Notes under the pieces: model-generated
Seen by the model: the letters and a program-made list of their open reading frames with translations, nothing else
The model's database searches: none
What the model was told of the DNA's origin: nothing
In this document: positions 11,560-23,589 of the stretch, piece after piece
How positions within the stretch are numbered: the stretch's first letter is position 1
Layout: each line of letters begins with the position of its first letter
Translations under genes and position numbers: made by a program
Origin: Euptelea pleiosperma
Taxonomy: Eukaryota; Streptophyta; Magnoliopsida; Ranunculales; Eupteleaceae
DNA: 64,000 nt
NCBI GenBank assembly: GCA_035048495.1
Contig: CM068552.1
Span: 19,656,154 to 19,720,153 of the forward strand
Reading direction: 5' to 3'

Positions 11560-12930
11560 GAGAGACTTACCTCTTGAAAGTAGGGTTTTTCCGCGCCATT
11601 GGTTACGGAAACCCTAATTCCAACAAATTTGTAATTTTTATCCGATTATCCTGCAAAACATGGAGATATTGTATAGGGATTCGTGTCGAATGTCGATCTG
11701 CACTCGGGATTAGTCGGGTTAGCGCAAATAAGAATGCATTGAACACAGAAATTTGCCAAAAATTATGGTGGGGTGAGAGGGATGATATTATCGGGATTAA
11801 ATCATGATTTCTTGATTTTGGAGATCAATTCCAAATTTAAGAGATAAACCGATGCATAAATTCAAAAATAACTATTCATTAAAGCAACTCAAGAACAAGA
11901 ACTCAAAAGAAAAATACTTTTATTGGATCAAAATAAATTACATACATTAACAGATAAAATAAAAATTAAAACTATCCTAGAAGGCAATAAAAGGTAGAGA
12001 GAGATGCGGCTAGAGAGATAAGAAAACTCATAGAGAGAGAGACTTAAAGAGAGAAACTAGAGAGACAAAAGAGGTAAAGAATAAGTAGAGAGAAAGGTAG
12101 AAATCTAGAGAGAGAAAGAGAATGGGAGAATAAATTAACTTGACTACTTACCCGTGGAGGATCGGCCCATGGAGATAGGTGAGATTTGACTACTTGGGTA
12201 GATTGACCATGTTGTGATGGCTGAGGTCGGGCTGGTTTGATCGTGAGGTGTTTGCACGCCCGGCATCTAAGTGGTGAAAAAGCCACCACATTGCAACCCA
12301 AGATGGGGACTTTGTGGTGAGGTTAGCAACTAAGGGGCGCACATGGGGTGCATGGACGCGAGAAGAAGACAGTCTTGCTTGCTGTGATACAGCACCTGCA
12401 AGTACAGCCTTGATGAAGATGTCGCACAACCGGGATGAGGAATGGATGTTGGAGTGCAACGTGGAGGAGACTGATGCGCTGATGGGAGTTGCAATCCGTA
12501 AAGGCAGCACGTGGTGAGCTCTTGCCAACGACTCAAGGGCAGGTGGAAGGAGGTAGTCGTTCACAAGAGGAGCTTACGACTTCCTCTTCTCTTCTCCCCT
12601 TCTCTTTTCTTTTCTGCTTTTTTATAGTTTTTTATATTTTGAGAGGGAGGAAAGCCAAAGGGCAAAACGGTTGAGAGAAGATCGAGAGCTCCTTACGGCT
12701 TGGAGAAGAATGGATTCAAAGAGAAGGAGAAAGGCGTATGATTAGAGAGATGGTGAGGGCAGCAAGGTGAAAACGTGGGGGAGGTTGGAGGAAAACGTGG
12801 TGAGGCCTGTGAACGGGGTCACGGCTTGCTGTTTTGAGGAGGGGTTGAGGAACGTGGTAGAGAAGGGATCCATCCTTAGGGTTAGAGGAGAGAATCCTAT
12901 TGTTGAAGACGGTCTTTCCTTTTGAGGAAT
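11560..12930 (-). mobile_element. Repeated gypsy-associated non-coding module 2
   Basis: Same block order as 7190-8873: TTTTTCCGCGCCATTGG start, CACTCGGGATTAGTCGGG at about 11700, then AT-rich DNA with repeated TAGAGAGA tracts (11995-12115), then a G-rich region and a GGTTAGAGG end. It abuts module 3 head to tail. Confidence 0.45.
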
Positions 12931-12939
12931 GAAAGTAGG

Positions 12940-14825
12940 TATTTTTTTTCGCGTCGTTGGTTACGGAAACCCTAACTTCAACACATTTTTAATTGATCCG
13001 AGACATTTAACCTGTAAAATAGGTAATTTTGCACAGTGGCGTGTATCGGATGTCGATCCGCACTCGGGATTAGTCGGGTTAGCGCAATAATGACATAAAA
13101 TGACGGGAAATTTGCAGAGAATGGAACATAATTTTATTCAAATCAACTTCATTCAATCAAAATTGTCTTTTACAGCAAAAATCTAACAAAATAACTAAAC
13201 TAGAAAGCATTTTAATAAGAGAGGGATGTAGAGAGAGAAAGAGGTTTTGAGAGAGAGAAACCAGAGAGAGAAAGTTAGAAAAATGTTAAAGAGGAGAGAG
13301 AGAAAGTGGTAGAAGAATAGAGAAATCTAATCCTAGAGAGAGAAACAAGTAGGGAAGAGAGAGAGAATTACCTCTTGAAACTTACCGGAATGGATCGAAT
13401 GAGATCAGCCTTGTGAGTCGGCCAATGAGGTTTGGCCATAAGTGATCGGCCCAAGGAGAGAAGTAGAGATGCACAAGGGAAAAGTGCATGGATCTGCCAT
13501 GTTGCTTGATGGCCACTTGGTGGTCAGATTGTGATGCACGTGTGGGTGAATGAGGAAGGACATTGCTTTAATGGAGAAGATTTGCTGGCATGGTGCAGCA
13601 ACGTGTGGTTGTTGTGGTGTTGTAGATCCAATTAGCAAGTGATGAAGATCGGCCAAAGATGTTGGAGCTCGAAAAGGTGGTTGTGAGGTACAACAAGCTT
13701 TGCTGATGTGTGGTCCCAGAGGAGTGTTGATGGCGCACCAGTCCCGCTAGCTATGGACTTGCAGGTTGCTGATCGTGGAGCCTGATCTCTGTTTGGAGCT
13801 TGCTCACATGGTGGTCTGAAGAGAGAAGCGTGACGTGCTGGCCTGTGGCTTATAGATGCAGCAGTCAAAGAAGATGACACCCGGGGAGAAGAAGTGGAAC
13901 CTTATTGGTTCAGGTGTTAGGAGGAGGAACTAGGTGGTGATGATGACGGTGTATTGGTGGTTGCTGCATGCACAGCAGATGGGAGGCACTAGGAGGTGCT
14001 GACATGGAGGAGACGACCTGAGAAACCGGTTGGAGTTGCAGCGGTGAAGGACACACAGGCAGCGGGCACTGCTCACTGTGGGCGGAGCAGGCAGGTGGTG
14101 TGCAGGCGGAGGAGGCGGAGGCGAACCAGTCCGGTGGAGAGAGGAGGTACTGCAAGTGGAGTTGCAGACGGTGGCGAGGTGAGGTGGTGGTAGCAGCGTT
14201 GGTGCTTGGAGTTGCAGGCGGTGGAGCTGCAAGAAAACGGTGGAACCGGAAGAGGTTCCAAGCGGTAATGGAGGGGAGATGGCCGGAGTTTTCAGCACGC
14301 ACAGGCGGTGGTGGAGGCGGTACCGTTGGTGCAGCGTCAAGAGAAGGAGGACGCGGTCGTGCTGCACGCAGCAATAGGGAGCGCAGGCGAGAGGAGGGAG
14401 AAGGGGCAGAAGAAGAGAGCAGAAGAGGAAGAAGAAGAAGAAGGAGGACTGGACTGGTGGGGGGGGCGCTGCCGGCCGGAGTTGCAGGCTGCAACTCCGG
14501 TACAAAACGGAAAAACGAAAATAAAAACAAAAAAAATGAGAAGAAGAAGAAGAAGAAGAAGAAGAAGAAGAAGAAGAAGAAGAAGAAGAAGAAGAAGGAG
14601 GAGGAAGAGGACCAGATGGCCGGAGTTGCTGCCTGCAACTCCGGCGAAGATGGAGGAGGAAGAAGAAGAAGAAGATGGAAGAAGAAGAGGAGAAAGAAGG
14701 AAAAGAAGAGGCGAAAACGTGGGCAGAAGATTAGGGGAAGGAGAGGAGAAGAAAAGAGGGGGATTAGGGTTCGAACGAACCCCAATCCTTCTCCTTTTAA
14801 AGCTTCCCTATTTCCTTTAATGGAA
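12940..14825 (-). mobile_element. Repeated gypsy-associated non-coding module 3
   Basis: Third copy of the module, longest of the three because of a GAA-rich expansion. It shares with module 1 the 25-bp hairpin palindromes (14476-14500, 14620-14644) and the end block GGATTAGGGTTCGAACG with CCTTTTAAAGCTTCCC (about 14760-14815). Long frames on both strands are simple-sequence artefacts. Confidence 0.45.
14540..14597. repeat. (AAG)n microsatellite
   Basis: Uninterrupted AAG/GAA triplets, about 19 units, inside module 3. It creates spurious poly-Lys, poly-Arg and poly-Phe frames on the two strands. Confidence 0.9.
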
Positions 14826-15590
14826 ATAGGGGATTTTTGAAAATAAAAAAATAAGAAAAATAATTTTTTTTTTTTTTTTTTTTAAGTAAAAACCTACTTT
14901 TCTATGGGGAATCTCCCCAATTAGTGGACCCCCCATTTAATTAAAATTATTTTGAAATTCGCGGGGTCCACTAACTAGTCGGACAGCGGGTCGATGAAGA
15001 TGGGCCCGGCTACTGGCCCGTATGGATTGATGATGTCCATCATCTCACAAGATGATGTGACAGACAGTTTGATGGCGATCGGATGGATGGTGACTTGATT
15101 GGGGCTCAGATTGGTAGATCGACAGATCTAGAGAGATCCAACGGTCCGATTGAAGATCCAACGGTCCGATGGAAAATCCAATGGTTAAAAAGCTAAGGGA
15201 GATGAGATAGAGCCGATGGGTAGGAGTTCTGGGGTTAGGTCAGTAGATTCGAGGATCGAGAGATGAAGAGAGAGAGAGAATAAGAAGAGATGAGAGAAAA
15301 AGTATCAAAAAAATGGAAAAAACCACTGGCGGAGGGTCTGGAACCCTGGTCTTCACTGTGACCATCCTCACGCTTCTCCAGTAGAGTCGACTATCATTCT
15401 TTGCTGACTCATGTGGCTTTAAACGCTTTGGTTCGTCTCTTGGTCATTGGCTCTCCTGCTCTCTTCGTTCTTTGGGCCAGCTTTTTGGTCCTCTTATTCA
15501 GCCCATATTTGGCCCATATCTTCTAGTCATATCATGTGGGCTCTTTAAGCTTTGATAATGGGCTTTCATGATCGATTTGGGCCCACAAGT
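14826..15590. other. Non-coding, gypsy-flanking sequence
   Basis: A T tract (about 14866-14883) is followed by CCAACGGTCCGAT, which occurs twice in tandem (15138-15172), and GA-rich patches. No gene is seen. It may be the outer part of the LTR region. Confidence 0.35.
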
Positions 15591-17155
15591 CTCGAGAATC
15601 GTCCCATCGGGGTTTCCTGCGACAGAAGAAGCGCGTAATGAGACTTTATCAGAACGGCTTAATATTTAGACTTCCAAAAATGTGTTTAATGCATGCAAAT
15701 ATACCATTTCGTCCAGAAAAGTGTGTTCTACGCAACAGAAGAGACTCTTACGTAGAAAAGTAGGTAAATAGAGTATTTTACGTAGGAGAATGCAATAACG
15801 CTAAAAGGATAATTGCTTAAAATAAGCACTTTTGAGCGAATATCAAGGAATAGCACACTCTTTTTTAGAAATGATTGTTTTCCTTTTTCTTGGTGAGAGC
15901 AGCGTGATTCTCTATGGAGTGTGGACCCCACCTTAGCACTTCAGCAAGTGCATGGCAGCCACCTTTGCTTCATGGCCTTGCTGCCACCCTTGCATATGGA
16001 CCCCACTTTAGCAACTTCAGCAAGCCACCTCTCTCATTCTCCACCGTTTGATCCTTGTGATCTAACATCTCTTCAATTGATCTTCACATTTCATGATTTC
16101 AGCAACTTTCACCCTATTTGAACCATGAACTTGAGTTCCACCTCTTTATCAACTCATCACAATTTTTTTTCAACATGTCTAACTTGTGATGGTGATCTAA
16201 CGGTTCAGCATCTCTTTCTTCGATCACCAAATGCTAACCCATTTCCATTGTGTTTCAAACAGTGTTCAAACACATCAATTTCATCTCTCCATTTTGATTC
16301 CATCACAACCATCCAGATTCTCAAATTGAAAAATTCTCATGTGATGGTCCACTTATAATTTTTAGCCCGACTATACGTTAATTTAACCAATGGTATTTCA
16401 AAGTTTGAACCCTCCATGCATGCGATATGATCGCATGAAATTATATTTTGAGTTGCCATTCTTGTGCTACGCTTCCATGGGTTTTAAACTTGTGATTATG
16501 GGTCTAATAGAGAATGAGATCTCTTTAGCCTTCTTTGATGATCCACTTCTGGTTATCCGCATTTGGCCCACACTATCTTGGCAATGGGCTCTTATACGTG
16601 GGCATTGATCTTGAGTCTCTTGAATTTGCATTTCGACACTCTTTTGTAAGCCCCGGGTTTGATTACCTCTTCGCCGTTCTTTTTATGCTAGTCCATCTCC
16701 ATTTAATATATGCCCTTGTGGTTCGTTGACTTGGCCCATTAGCCCATCTGTTTTCAGATTTCTCAAATCGTGGCTTGCCACTAGGTCCACTAGTCTTCCA
16801 CTTGGTCGTTCTTCAACTTCGCCAACTGTACTGTCTTGGTTCACCTTTTTATCCCGCATGGTTCACTGATCTTTGATCGTGATTGCATGGTTCACCAATC
16901 TCGAAAATCATCTGATCTAGTTTCCTGCAATAACGAGAAGCACGTGATGAGCCTCAATCAGAACGGATTTATATCTAGACTTTCGAAAATGTGTTTAATG
17001 CATGCAAATATATCATTTCGTCCAGCAGTGTGTTCTACACAATAAAAAAGACTCTTACGTAGAAAAGTGGATAAATAAAGTAGTTTTACGTAAGAGAATG
17101 CAATAACGCTAAAAGGTTAATTACTTAAAATAAGCACTTTTAAGTGAATATCATA
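15591..17155. mobile_element. Element bounded by ~260-bp direct repeats
   Basis: 15591-15850 and 16899-17155 are two copies in the same orientation, sharing AATGTGTTTAATGCATGCAA, CATTTCGTCCAG, GACTCTTACGTAGAAAAGT and GAATGCAATAACGCTAAAAGG. The 1.05-kb interval has short frames only and no retroelement domain. Terminal direct repeats with a small non-coding centre fit a TRIM/LARD-type non-autonomous LTR element, but I cannot see a primer binding site or polypurine tract, so this could be an ordinary duplication. Confidence 0.45.
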
Positions 17156-17368
17156 ATCCCCAACCAGCATATTGCCAATCCTTGGCAATTTGTGCGAAAT
17201 AAATAAGCTTAAAAGGGTTCTGCACATGCTGCACACTTTTGCATATTAGCTCAGGGAAAACACCATCCGTCAAATCATCGAATGGATGCAAAAACAGTTA
17301 CAGGCTAGCAAAGAGTTGAGACGTTTCGGCAAGACTACAGACTGATAGTCAGGACCCAGAATAGTCAA

Positions 17369-17371
<3 letters not shown>

Positions 17372-17427
<56 letters not shown>
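17372..17427. repeat. (TG)n microsatellite
   Basis: About 28 uninterrupted TG units. The Cys-Val frame over it is an artefact. Confidence 0.95.
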
Positions 17428-17428
<1 letters not shown>

Positions 17429-18249
17429 CAACATTCTCATCATCTTGCAGTAAAGATTTTCAGATCACCTATAAGTTCTTATGCCTCGACCTCAAATCTC
17501 ACTAGTAAACCACTCATAATGGAATCACTCAGGAATGGTTTTCTTTTTTTTTCTCTCAATTTATATGTGAGGAGATGTGAAATCAAAGATCTCACATATG
17601 TATTATTTGAATGAAGGACATCTTTAACAGAAGAAGATCTTATGATTGGAATATCACTTCACTCGGGAACGTCAGATCAAACTCTATAGCTTCCTCAATA
17701 CTGACTTAACGGAGGTTTTCAACTAATCAAAGTCAGGGTATTTGACACATTTTTGAAATTCTAGAAAACTTTGGAAACCACCCAAAATCAAAATTTTATT
17801 TTTTTATTATTTTTTTATCAAAATGAATACATGAGTTTTGGTAAATACCCACCCCCAACCAAAATACAGCACCGTCCTCGGTGCTCATGACCGGGACATA
17901 AAATGATGAAAAAGTGATAATGATGATGCAAAGGTTCAGGGAGGATGTTATCAAGTCGGTAGGAGAATGTGACAGTGTGTGGTACTTGGTGATCGGAAGA
18001 ATGAATGTCCCTGCATGTCCAGAGATATCACAGTAATAACAAATGTATGAGACTCATGTATTCTATAAATACTGGAATTACCTTTTCGAAAGCGCTAAGT
18101 TTTACGTCTTCAGCCAGACATGATGGGGGTATATCAAGTACCCCCAACCAAGTTTAAACGCATGGAGACTGAGTGAATCTGCAGTCTTCCTGACAACTAA
18201 GGTGTGAAATACCACCGGTCCGTTCTCTTTAACTCAATATACTTAAAAG
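17428..18249. other. Unassigned non-coding DNA
   Basis: No family or gene is recognisable. AT-rich patches flank a segment with CACCGTCCTCGGTGC (about 17870-17884), a small inverted motif. Probably old retroelement sequence. Confidence 0.3.
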
Positions 18250-19049
18250 GGGGGGGGTTAATTAGGTATTTAAAATTAATTATACCTACACAGTTTTACT
18301 GGACAATGGTAAGGGAATAAAATCGCATGTCTTAATTATTTGATAAAAAGATTATCACAACCGACTCAAATCAAATATACCTCTGTGGTATATTATCTTT
18401 TTGTCGTTTGATCTAATTAAGATAGATTGCGGAATACAAACAAACAATCGCACAAGACAAGAGATTTTTACGTGGAAACCTTAGCCAAGGAAAAACCACG
18501 GGACTAGGTCCAGACGAAAAGTATCACTAATTGAAAAGTTAAACGTAACAAAGGTTACCTACGTAGCACCGTTGCAAATACAGCTTCCAACCTTAGCCAA
18601 GGCCTACTACCGATGCGTCCACGTCCTCTGAATCAACGCTATGAATCCATGCGCGCCCTTCCAGCCAAGAAGCCTTATCCGCTTGTTCAGTTTGCTACAC
18701 CCCAAACCTATCGTCGATTAGCTCATCCGATCTTAATTCTCAACACTCCCGCCTTTGCAGAAGGTGAAGAATTCAGTACACCCTGAACCCCAAGTTGCTC
18801 AAAAGGTGTTGAGTCATACTAGTACACTCAAGCTTACTAGGGTGAATATAGAAGTGGAAAACCTAAGCTGAGTAAAAGATCAGGCTCTTGACTATGATCA
18901 AGAAGAGAACAAGCTCACAAGATGTGAATGGAAAATAAGCTACTTGCTCTTTGAATAAACACTCTAATAAATAAAGCATTTGCTTCTCTCTCTTGAAGAT
19001 TGAGTCACTCTGTGTCTCTGTGTGTCTTTAGAGAAGGCATAGAAGGGTT

Positions 19050-19059
19050 CTATTTATAG
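19050..19059 (-). promoter_or_regulatory. TATA box of the Sirevirus LTR
   Basis: CTATAAATAG on the - strand, a textbook plant TATA box. It lies 85 bp downstream (in the - direction) of the palindrome array and upstream of the probable R region, so it is the likely core promoter of the element. Confidence 0.6.
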
Positions 19060-19144
19060 AATTCAAAGACCCTGAGTCGTGTGGAACGTGGGATGATGGA
19101 ACCTAAAATTTCGAATCTGAGAAAGACCAATTCTGTTCAAGGTC

Positions 19145-19470
19145 CAATCGATTGTACACTTGGTCCAATCGATTGGGTTCAATAAGTTTTCTGTTCCGAA
19201 GGCACCAATCGATTGCATAGGGTTCTCCAATCGATTTGGCATAAATAACTTTCTGTCCCGAAGGTTCCAATCGATTACACAGAGTCTCCAATCGATTGTA
19301 CTCAGAAAGATTTCTGTCCCGAAGGCTCCAATCGATTTCATAGAGCCTTCAATCGATTGTGCTCAAATAAGTTTCTGCCTCGTAGTCTCCAATCAATTAC
19401 ACAGTGCCTCCAATCGATTGGACATATTGGACTATGTCCAATCGATTGGGGATACATGTCCAATGGATTG
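19145..19470. promoter_or_regulatory. Array of twelve CAATCGATTG palindromes in LTR U3
   Basis: Palindromes start at 19145, 19166, 19206, 19228, 19268, 19289, 19329, 19350, 19390, 19411, 19439 and 19461. Seven are perfect CAATCGATTG and the rest differ by one or two bases. Spacing alternates 21 and 40 bp, so pairs recur every 61 bp. Spacers share TTCTGTCCCGAAGG. Each contains a CAAT-type core on both strands. Position upstream of the TATA box suggests an enhancer or repressor array; function is inference. Confidence 0.85.
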
Positions 19471-19813
19471 GACTATCCCACTTGTCAATAAAATTGACTT
19501 TGACTTGGGTCTGTCCAATGACTAAGTTTGACCATTATATTTTATTAATTTTAATCGACTCCTATGGCCACTAAGTCGCTTACCTTCCTAATTTAGCGTA
19601 CAAGATCGTTAACTGACAAATCAACAGTTACTCAGATGACTCCTGTCGTTAACCGTTTGATTCTTATTTTCTGTCTTTTAGTCTTCACGTAGTTGGCGAA
19701 GTATGCGTACCATAACATCTTCACATTACACGAGTGCTCGTAGGAACGGTTGTAAGAATGTTTTTATGTCAAACGAAATCTTTGCCGAATTGAATATGAA
19801 AATATTCCTTACA

Positions 19814-19828
19814 ATCTCCCCCTTTGGC
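19814..19828 (-). promoter_or_regulatory. Polypurine tract
   Basis: CCAAAGGGGGAGAT on the - strand directly precedes the LTR's TG. It would prime plus-strand DNA synthesis in reverse transcription. Another AAAAAGGGGGAGA lies at 20656-20670, consistent with the multiple polypurine tracts described for Sireviruses. Confidence 0.7.
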
Positions 19829-19851
19829 AATTCCGTGACAAAAAATACTTA

Positions 19852-20364
19852 GGGCCTGTTTGGTACGTGAGAAAAAGAGTTTCGACGGCGAATATTTAGC
19901 CAGGCGAATATTATCTTGGCTAAATATTTGCTCATAGCAATATTTAACAATGTTTGGTACGTGTACGAGCTAGCTCACTTCAGCTTACTTCATTTTCTTT
20001 CAATTTGAGTGGGTCCCATATATCAAAGTAAGTCAAAAATAGGTTGGGTTAGTGCGGGAACCACATATTATGTCAAAGAATAAAAAAAAATCATTTTTAT
20101 CTTTTTTATATATTAAAAAATTAATTTTTATTGAAAATAGTGATTTGTCGGCGAGAAAATAAAATTTTCTCACCAAGGCATAATCGGCGTGAAAATATTT
20201 TCACAGGGGGGGGGGGTGACCAAATGTTTTCCCGCTGCGGAGGGCAAATATGTGGGCCCGGCTAAATATTTGCCAAGGGCGGGTGGCTGCCAAACACAGC
20301 CAGGCGAATATTTGCGCAGCTAAATATTTTATTTGCCCGCCGCGGTGCGTTACCAAACAGGCCC
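19852..20364. mobile_element. Tourist-like (PIF/Harbinger) MITE
   Basis: Termini GGGCCTGTTTGGTACG and its inverse CGTTACCAAACAGGCCC. Flanked by TTA on both sides (19849-19851, 20365-20367), the preferred 3-bp target of PIF/Harbinger. 513 bp, non-coding; the interior repeats GCGAATATTTAGC-like motifs in both orientations. It inserted into the non-coding spacer of the copia element, 25 bp from the polypurine tract. Decayed relatives lie near 26065-26275 and 51185-51380. Confidence 0.85.
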
Positions 20365-21760
20365 TTAATCATAAAGAAGGTAAAAAATAGAAAATACAAT
20401 CCCACCCTCTTAAATGATTCACTCACAATCTCATACTCTTTTGGAGAAAATCAAACAGATATAGTGTAATGGCTTTTGATCTATTCCCTGCACATTCTAC
20501 CAACAATATATACCATGTAATATCATCGGCAATCAATAAATCATATAAAATGCAGTGCGTTTAATTTTGCACATCACAAGTAGAGAAATTAGAAAATAAT
20601 AAAAAAATTTCTCCCCATATCTCATGCATCAACTTATTTTTACCGCTATGATTTTTTCTCCCCCTTTTTGTCACAGATTGACAAAGGTACAGAAATATAA
20701 GCAAATAACAAACATGCAATGAAGATTATCATGAGAAACAAGTGCAATATATATAATCAGTCAATCAATCATTAAGCAACAAATTATAGTAGATCTTGAA
20801 GCAAAGACTGAGTTTTTGAGAGTCGCGATTGGAATATGAATTGGTTGGGATAAAATTATTTTAAGAAGAAATTTTTTTTTATTGAAAGATGTTTGATTAA
20901 TACTGACAGAGATTACCATTTAATACAGAACTTGTGAAAGTTAAAATTTCAACTAGATTAAGATATGTATATGGAAATTCTTATTCGTCAATTTAATAAA
21001 AAATACTTAGTCAAAGAAAGTAATAAAATCATTGCTCTTGAGAACCAGTATAAGATAAAATGCTGAAATCAGAATCAACACAAGATAGGATAATTAATTG
21101 TAGTAATTTTCCAGATATCAAATTCTAGAAATCCCGGAGGTATCCTATATCCAGATATGAAATCCTCATTAGAGCTATTAAGGGTTCTCACATACGCTCA
21201 TGTATATGGGTATTTGCTAAAGGATAAGAATTTTTCTAGTAAATTGGCTATCTTTTACACTATTTTTATTCACTTTGAATATAAGTAGCTTTCACTCTCC
21301 ATGTAGGTAGCCTTTTTATGCAGCAATGAGAATCAGATTTCAATTTCGAACGGGGCCATACAGATGGTATATACTCTAACTTGAATGGAGGTAGTTGTTT
21401 TCTTAATATAATAACTCTCATTGGGAAGCCAACAGTCGACTATAGTGTAGTTTCGAAATCAACTGAAGGCAGGAACATTATTAATTTAAAGTCATATCTA
21501 GTAGATGTTTATTCCTTATTCTTGGAATAAGATCTAGAAATAATACTGAAATCAATCTATTCATGAAGAAAAATCAGTCAGTGTGTAGTGTGTGAGATCC
21601 ATGATTACAAGAGATAATTTTAACCACTGACAAAGACAATGTATAAATGAATAATCATTACAAACATAAATAATATATATATCACCATGATATGATATTG
21701 ATGAACTCATGACAAGTCTGAGATTTGATTATTCAAAATCAGTTTTAATCAACCAAATTA
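20365..21760 (-). other. Non-coding spacer between copia RNase H and polypurine tract
   Basis: No long frame on either strand. Some Sireviruses carry an env-like gene here; I see no trace of one. Contains the second polypurine tract at 20656-20670. Confidence 0.5.
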
Positions 21761-22240
21761 TTATGAAAGCAAAAAAATACAAACTACAATATCAATCAAA
21801 TTAATACTGATAAATTTATGAAGAAATTCGAATTTAACGACATCAAGAGGTTTTGTAAAAATATCTGCTAATTGATTTTCAATTGCGACATGCTCCAAAG
21901 TGATAATTTTTTCTTCAACAAGATCTCTTATAAAGTGATGACGAATGTCAATATATTTAGTTCTAGAGTGTTGAACATGATTTTTCAATATATTTATCAC
22001 ACTCGTATTATCACAATAATAGTCATTAGTCCTTGATTGATCCCAAAATAAGTTAACATCTGCTTCATCCATAGCAATTGAGTACAACAGCTCCCAACTA
22101 CAATATACTCGGCTTCAGCAGTAGATAAAGAAATACAATTCTGTTTCTTATTTTGCCAACTAACTAGGTTGTTCCCAACATAAAAACACCCACCACTGGT
22201 GCTTTTTCTATCATCAATATTTCTAGCCTAGTCAGCATCA
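21761..22240 (-). pseudogene. Copia RNase H remnant
   Basis: The - strand reads from SDAD (first catalytic Asp) at about 22230, through STAEAEY (catalytic Glu), to YCDNTS (catalytic Asp), HSRTKYIDIRHHFIRD and QLADIFTKPL. The conserved Trp after SDAD is a stop codon (TAG), and the frame changes between the AEAEY block and the last 108-codon stretch. It would have removed RNA from the RNA-DNA hybrid during reverse transcription. Confidence 0.85.
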
Positions 22241-23320
22241 GAATACCCTGCAAGTTCTGTAATAGTATTAAATGAATAACAGAGACCATATCCCACAGTT
22301 CCACTAACATACCTGATGATACGTTTGACTACAAGAATATGAGATTCTTTGGGATTAGCTTGAAACCTAGCACATGCATCCACACTGAAGGAAATATCAG
22401 GACGACTAGCGGTGAGATAAAGTAAACTTCCTATTATGCTTCTGTATAAGGTCTGGTCAACATTCTTTCTTTCAGTGTCTTTCCTCAGATTTGTAGTAGT
22501 ACTCATGGGAGTACGATGGTGTTTAGCTGATTCTATACCAAATTTCTTAACTAGGTCTTTGCTATATTTGGATTGAGAAATAAAAATTCCATCAGTCAAC
22601 TGTTTCACTTAAAGACCCAGAAAATAACTTAGTTCACCAACCATACTCATTTTAAATTCTTTTTTCATTTGTTCTGAAAACATGTGAGCATGATCAACAG
22701 ATGTGGACCCAAAAGTAATATCATCAACATAGATTTGAGCAATCACATAAATTCTCTGAATAGTTTTAACAAATAAGGTCTTGTCCACTTCTCCTCTGAT
22801 GAAACCATAACGAAGTAGAAAAGTCGTCAATCTCTCATACCAAGCCTTGGGGGCTTGTTTTAAGTCATACAAGGCCTTTTTGAGATTATTAACTTGATCA
22901 GGAAATTTTTGATCCTCAAACCCTTTGGGTTGTTCCACATAAACTTCTTCTTGAAGAACACCATTCAAGAAGGCACTCTTGACATCCATCTGAAAGAGTT
23001 TAAATTTAAGATTACAAGCAACATCAAGCAATATTCGAATGGATTCCAATATAGCAACATAAGCAAAAGTTTCATCAAAATCAATGCATTCAATTTGAGT
23101 ATAGCATTGAGCTACAAGTCTGACTTTGTTTCTGACAACGGTTCCATTTTCATCTGATTTATTTTTGAAAATTCATTTAGTGCCTATAACATTAGTATCT
23201 TTAGGTATGGGCACTAAATACTAAACATCATTTCTAGTGAATTGACTTAGTTCCTCCTGCATTACACTAATCCAATTTTCATTAGTAAGAGCTTCAAAAA
23301 TATTTTTGGGTTCAATCTAA
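22228..23320 (-). pseudogene. Copia reverse transcriptase remnant
   Basis: From 23320 downward on the - strand: LVAQCYTQIE, FQMDVKSAFLNG (catalytic region A), YVEQPKGFED, KKALYDLKQAPKAWYERL, AQIYVDDITFGS (YVDD active site) and YFLGL-VKQ-DGIFISQSKY. A TAA stop (22609-22611) replaces Gln in the LGLQVKQ block, and other stops occur upstream near 23175 and 23220. The wording of the blocks is closest to Sireviruses as I know them. Confidence 0.88.
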
Positions 23321-23589
23321 GAAGTATAACACACAAAGTTAACAATATTTTCAATCTGTCTCATAGTTTGAACTCTACTTCCTGCCTCGCCAATGATATC
23401 AACACTAGGATGATTTTTCTTAACCCACAAGGAAAGATATTTATCAGCATGAGAATCACTAGAAGATGGAGTAACATGAATGTCATCAATATTTTGACAG
23501 ATATCATCACAATTGTCATCTTGTGAGAAATTATCTTCAATATTCAAGTCATCAATAACCACATTAATAGACTCAATTATTATTTTAGT

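Larger units (their letters stand above)
18250..19813 (-). repeat. 3' LTR of Sirevirus-like copia
   Basis: The LTR begins on the - strand with TGTAAGGAATATTTTC immediately after the polypurine tract GCCAAAGGGGGAGAT (19814-19828). It holds a palindrome array (19145-19470), a TATA box (19050-19059), and further down a TTTCCACGTAAAAATCTC block (18465-18482) typical of the R/U5 part of copia LTRs. The lower end is not defined; 18250 is approximate. Confidence 0.6.

Noticed and set aside
13910..14840. Long overlapping open frames (up to 291 codons) on both strands
   Set aside because: They come from an AAG/GAA microsatellite and purine-rich sequence, giving poly-Phe/Leu/Pro or poly-Lys/Arg. No domain and no codon signature.
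17378..17614. Cys-Val repeat frame
   Set aside because: Artefact of the TG microsatellite.
20365..21760. Sirevirus env-like gene
   Set aside because: The position is right, but no frame longer than about 60 codons and no membrane or coiled-coil pattern is visible.
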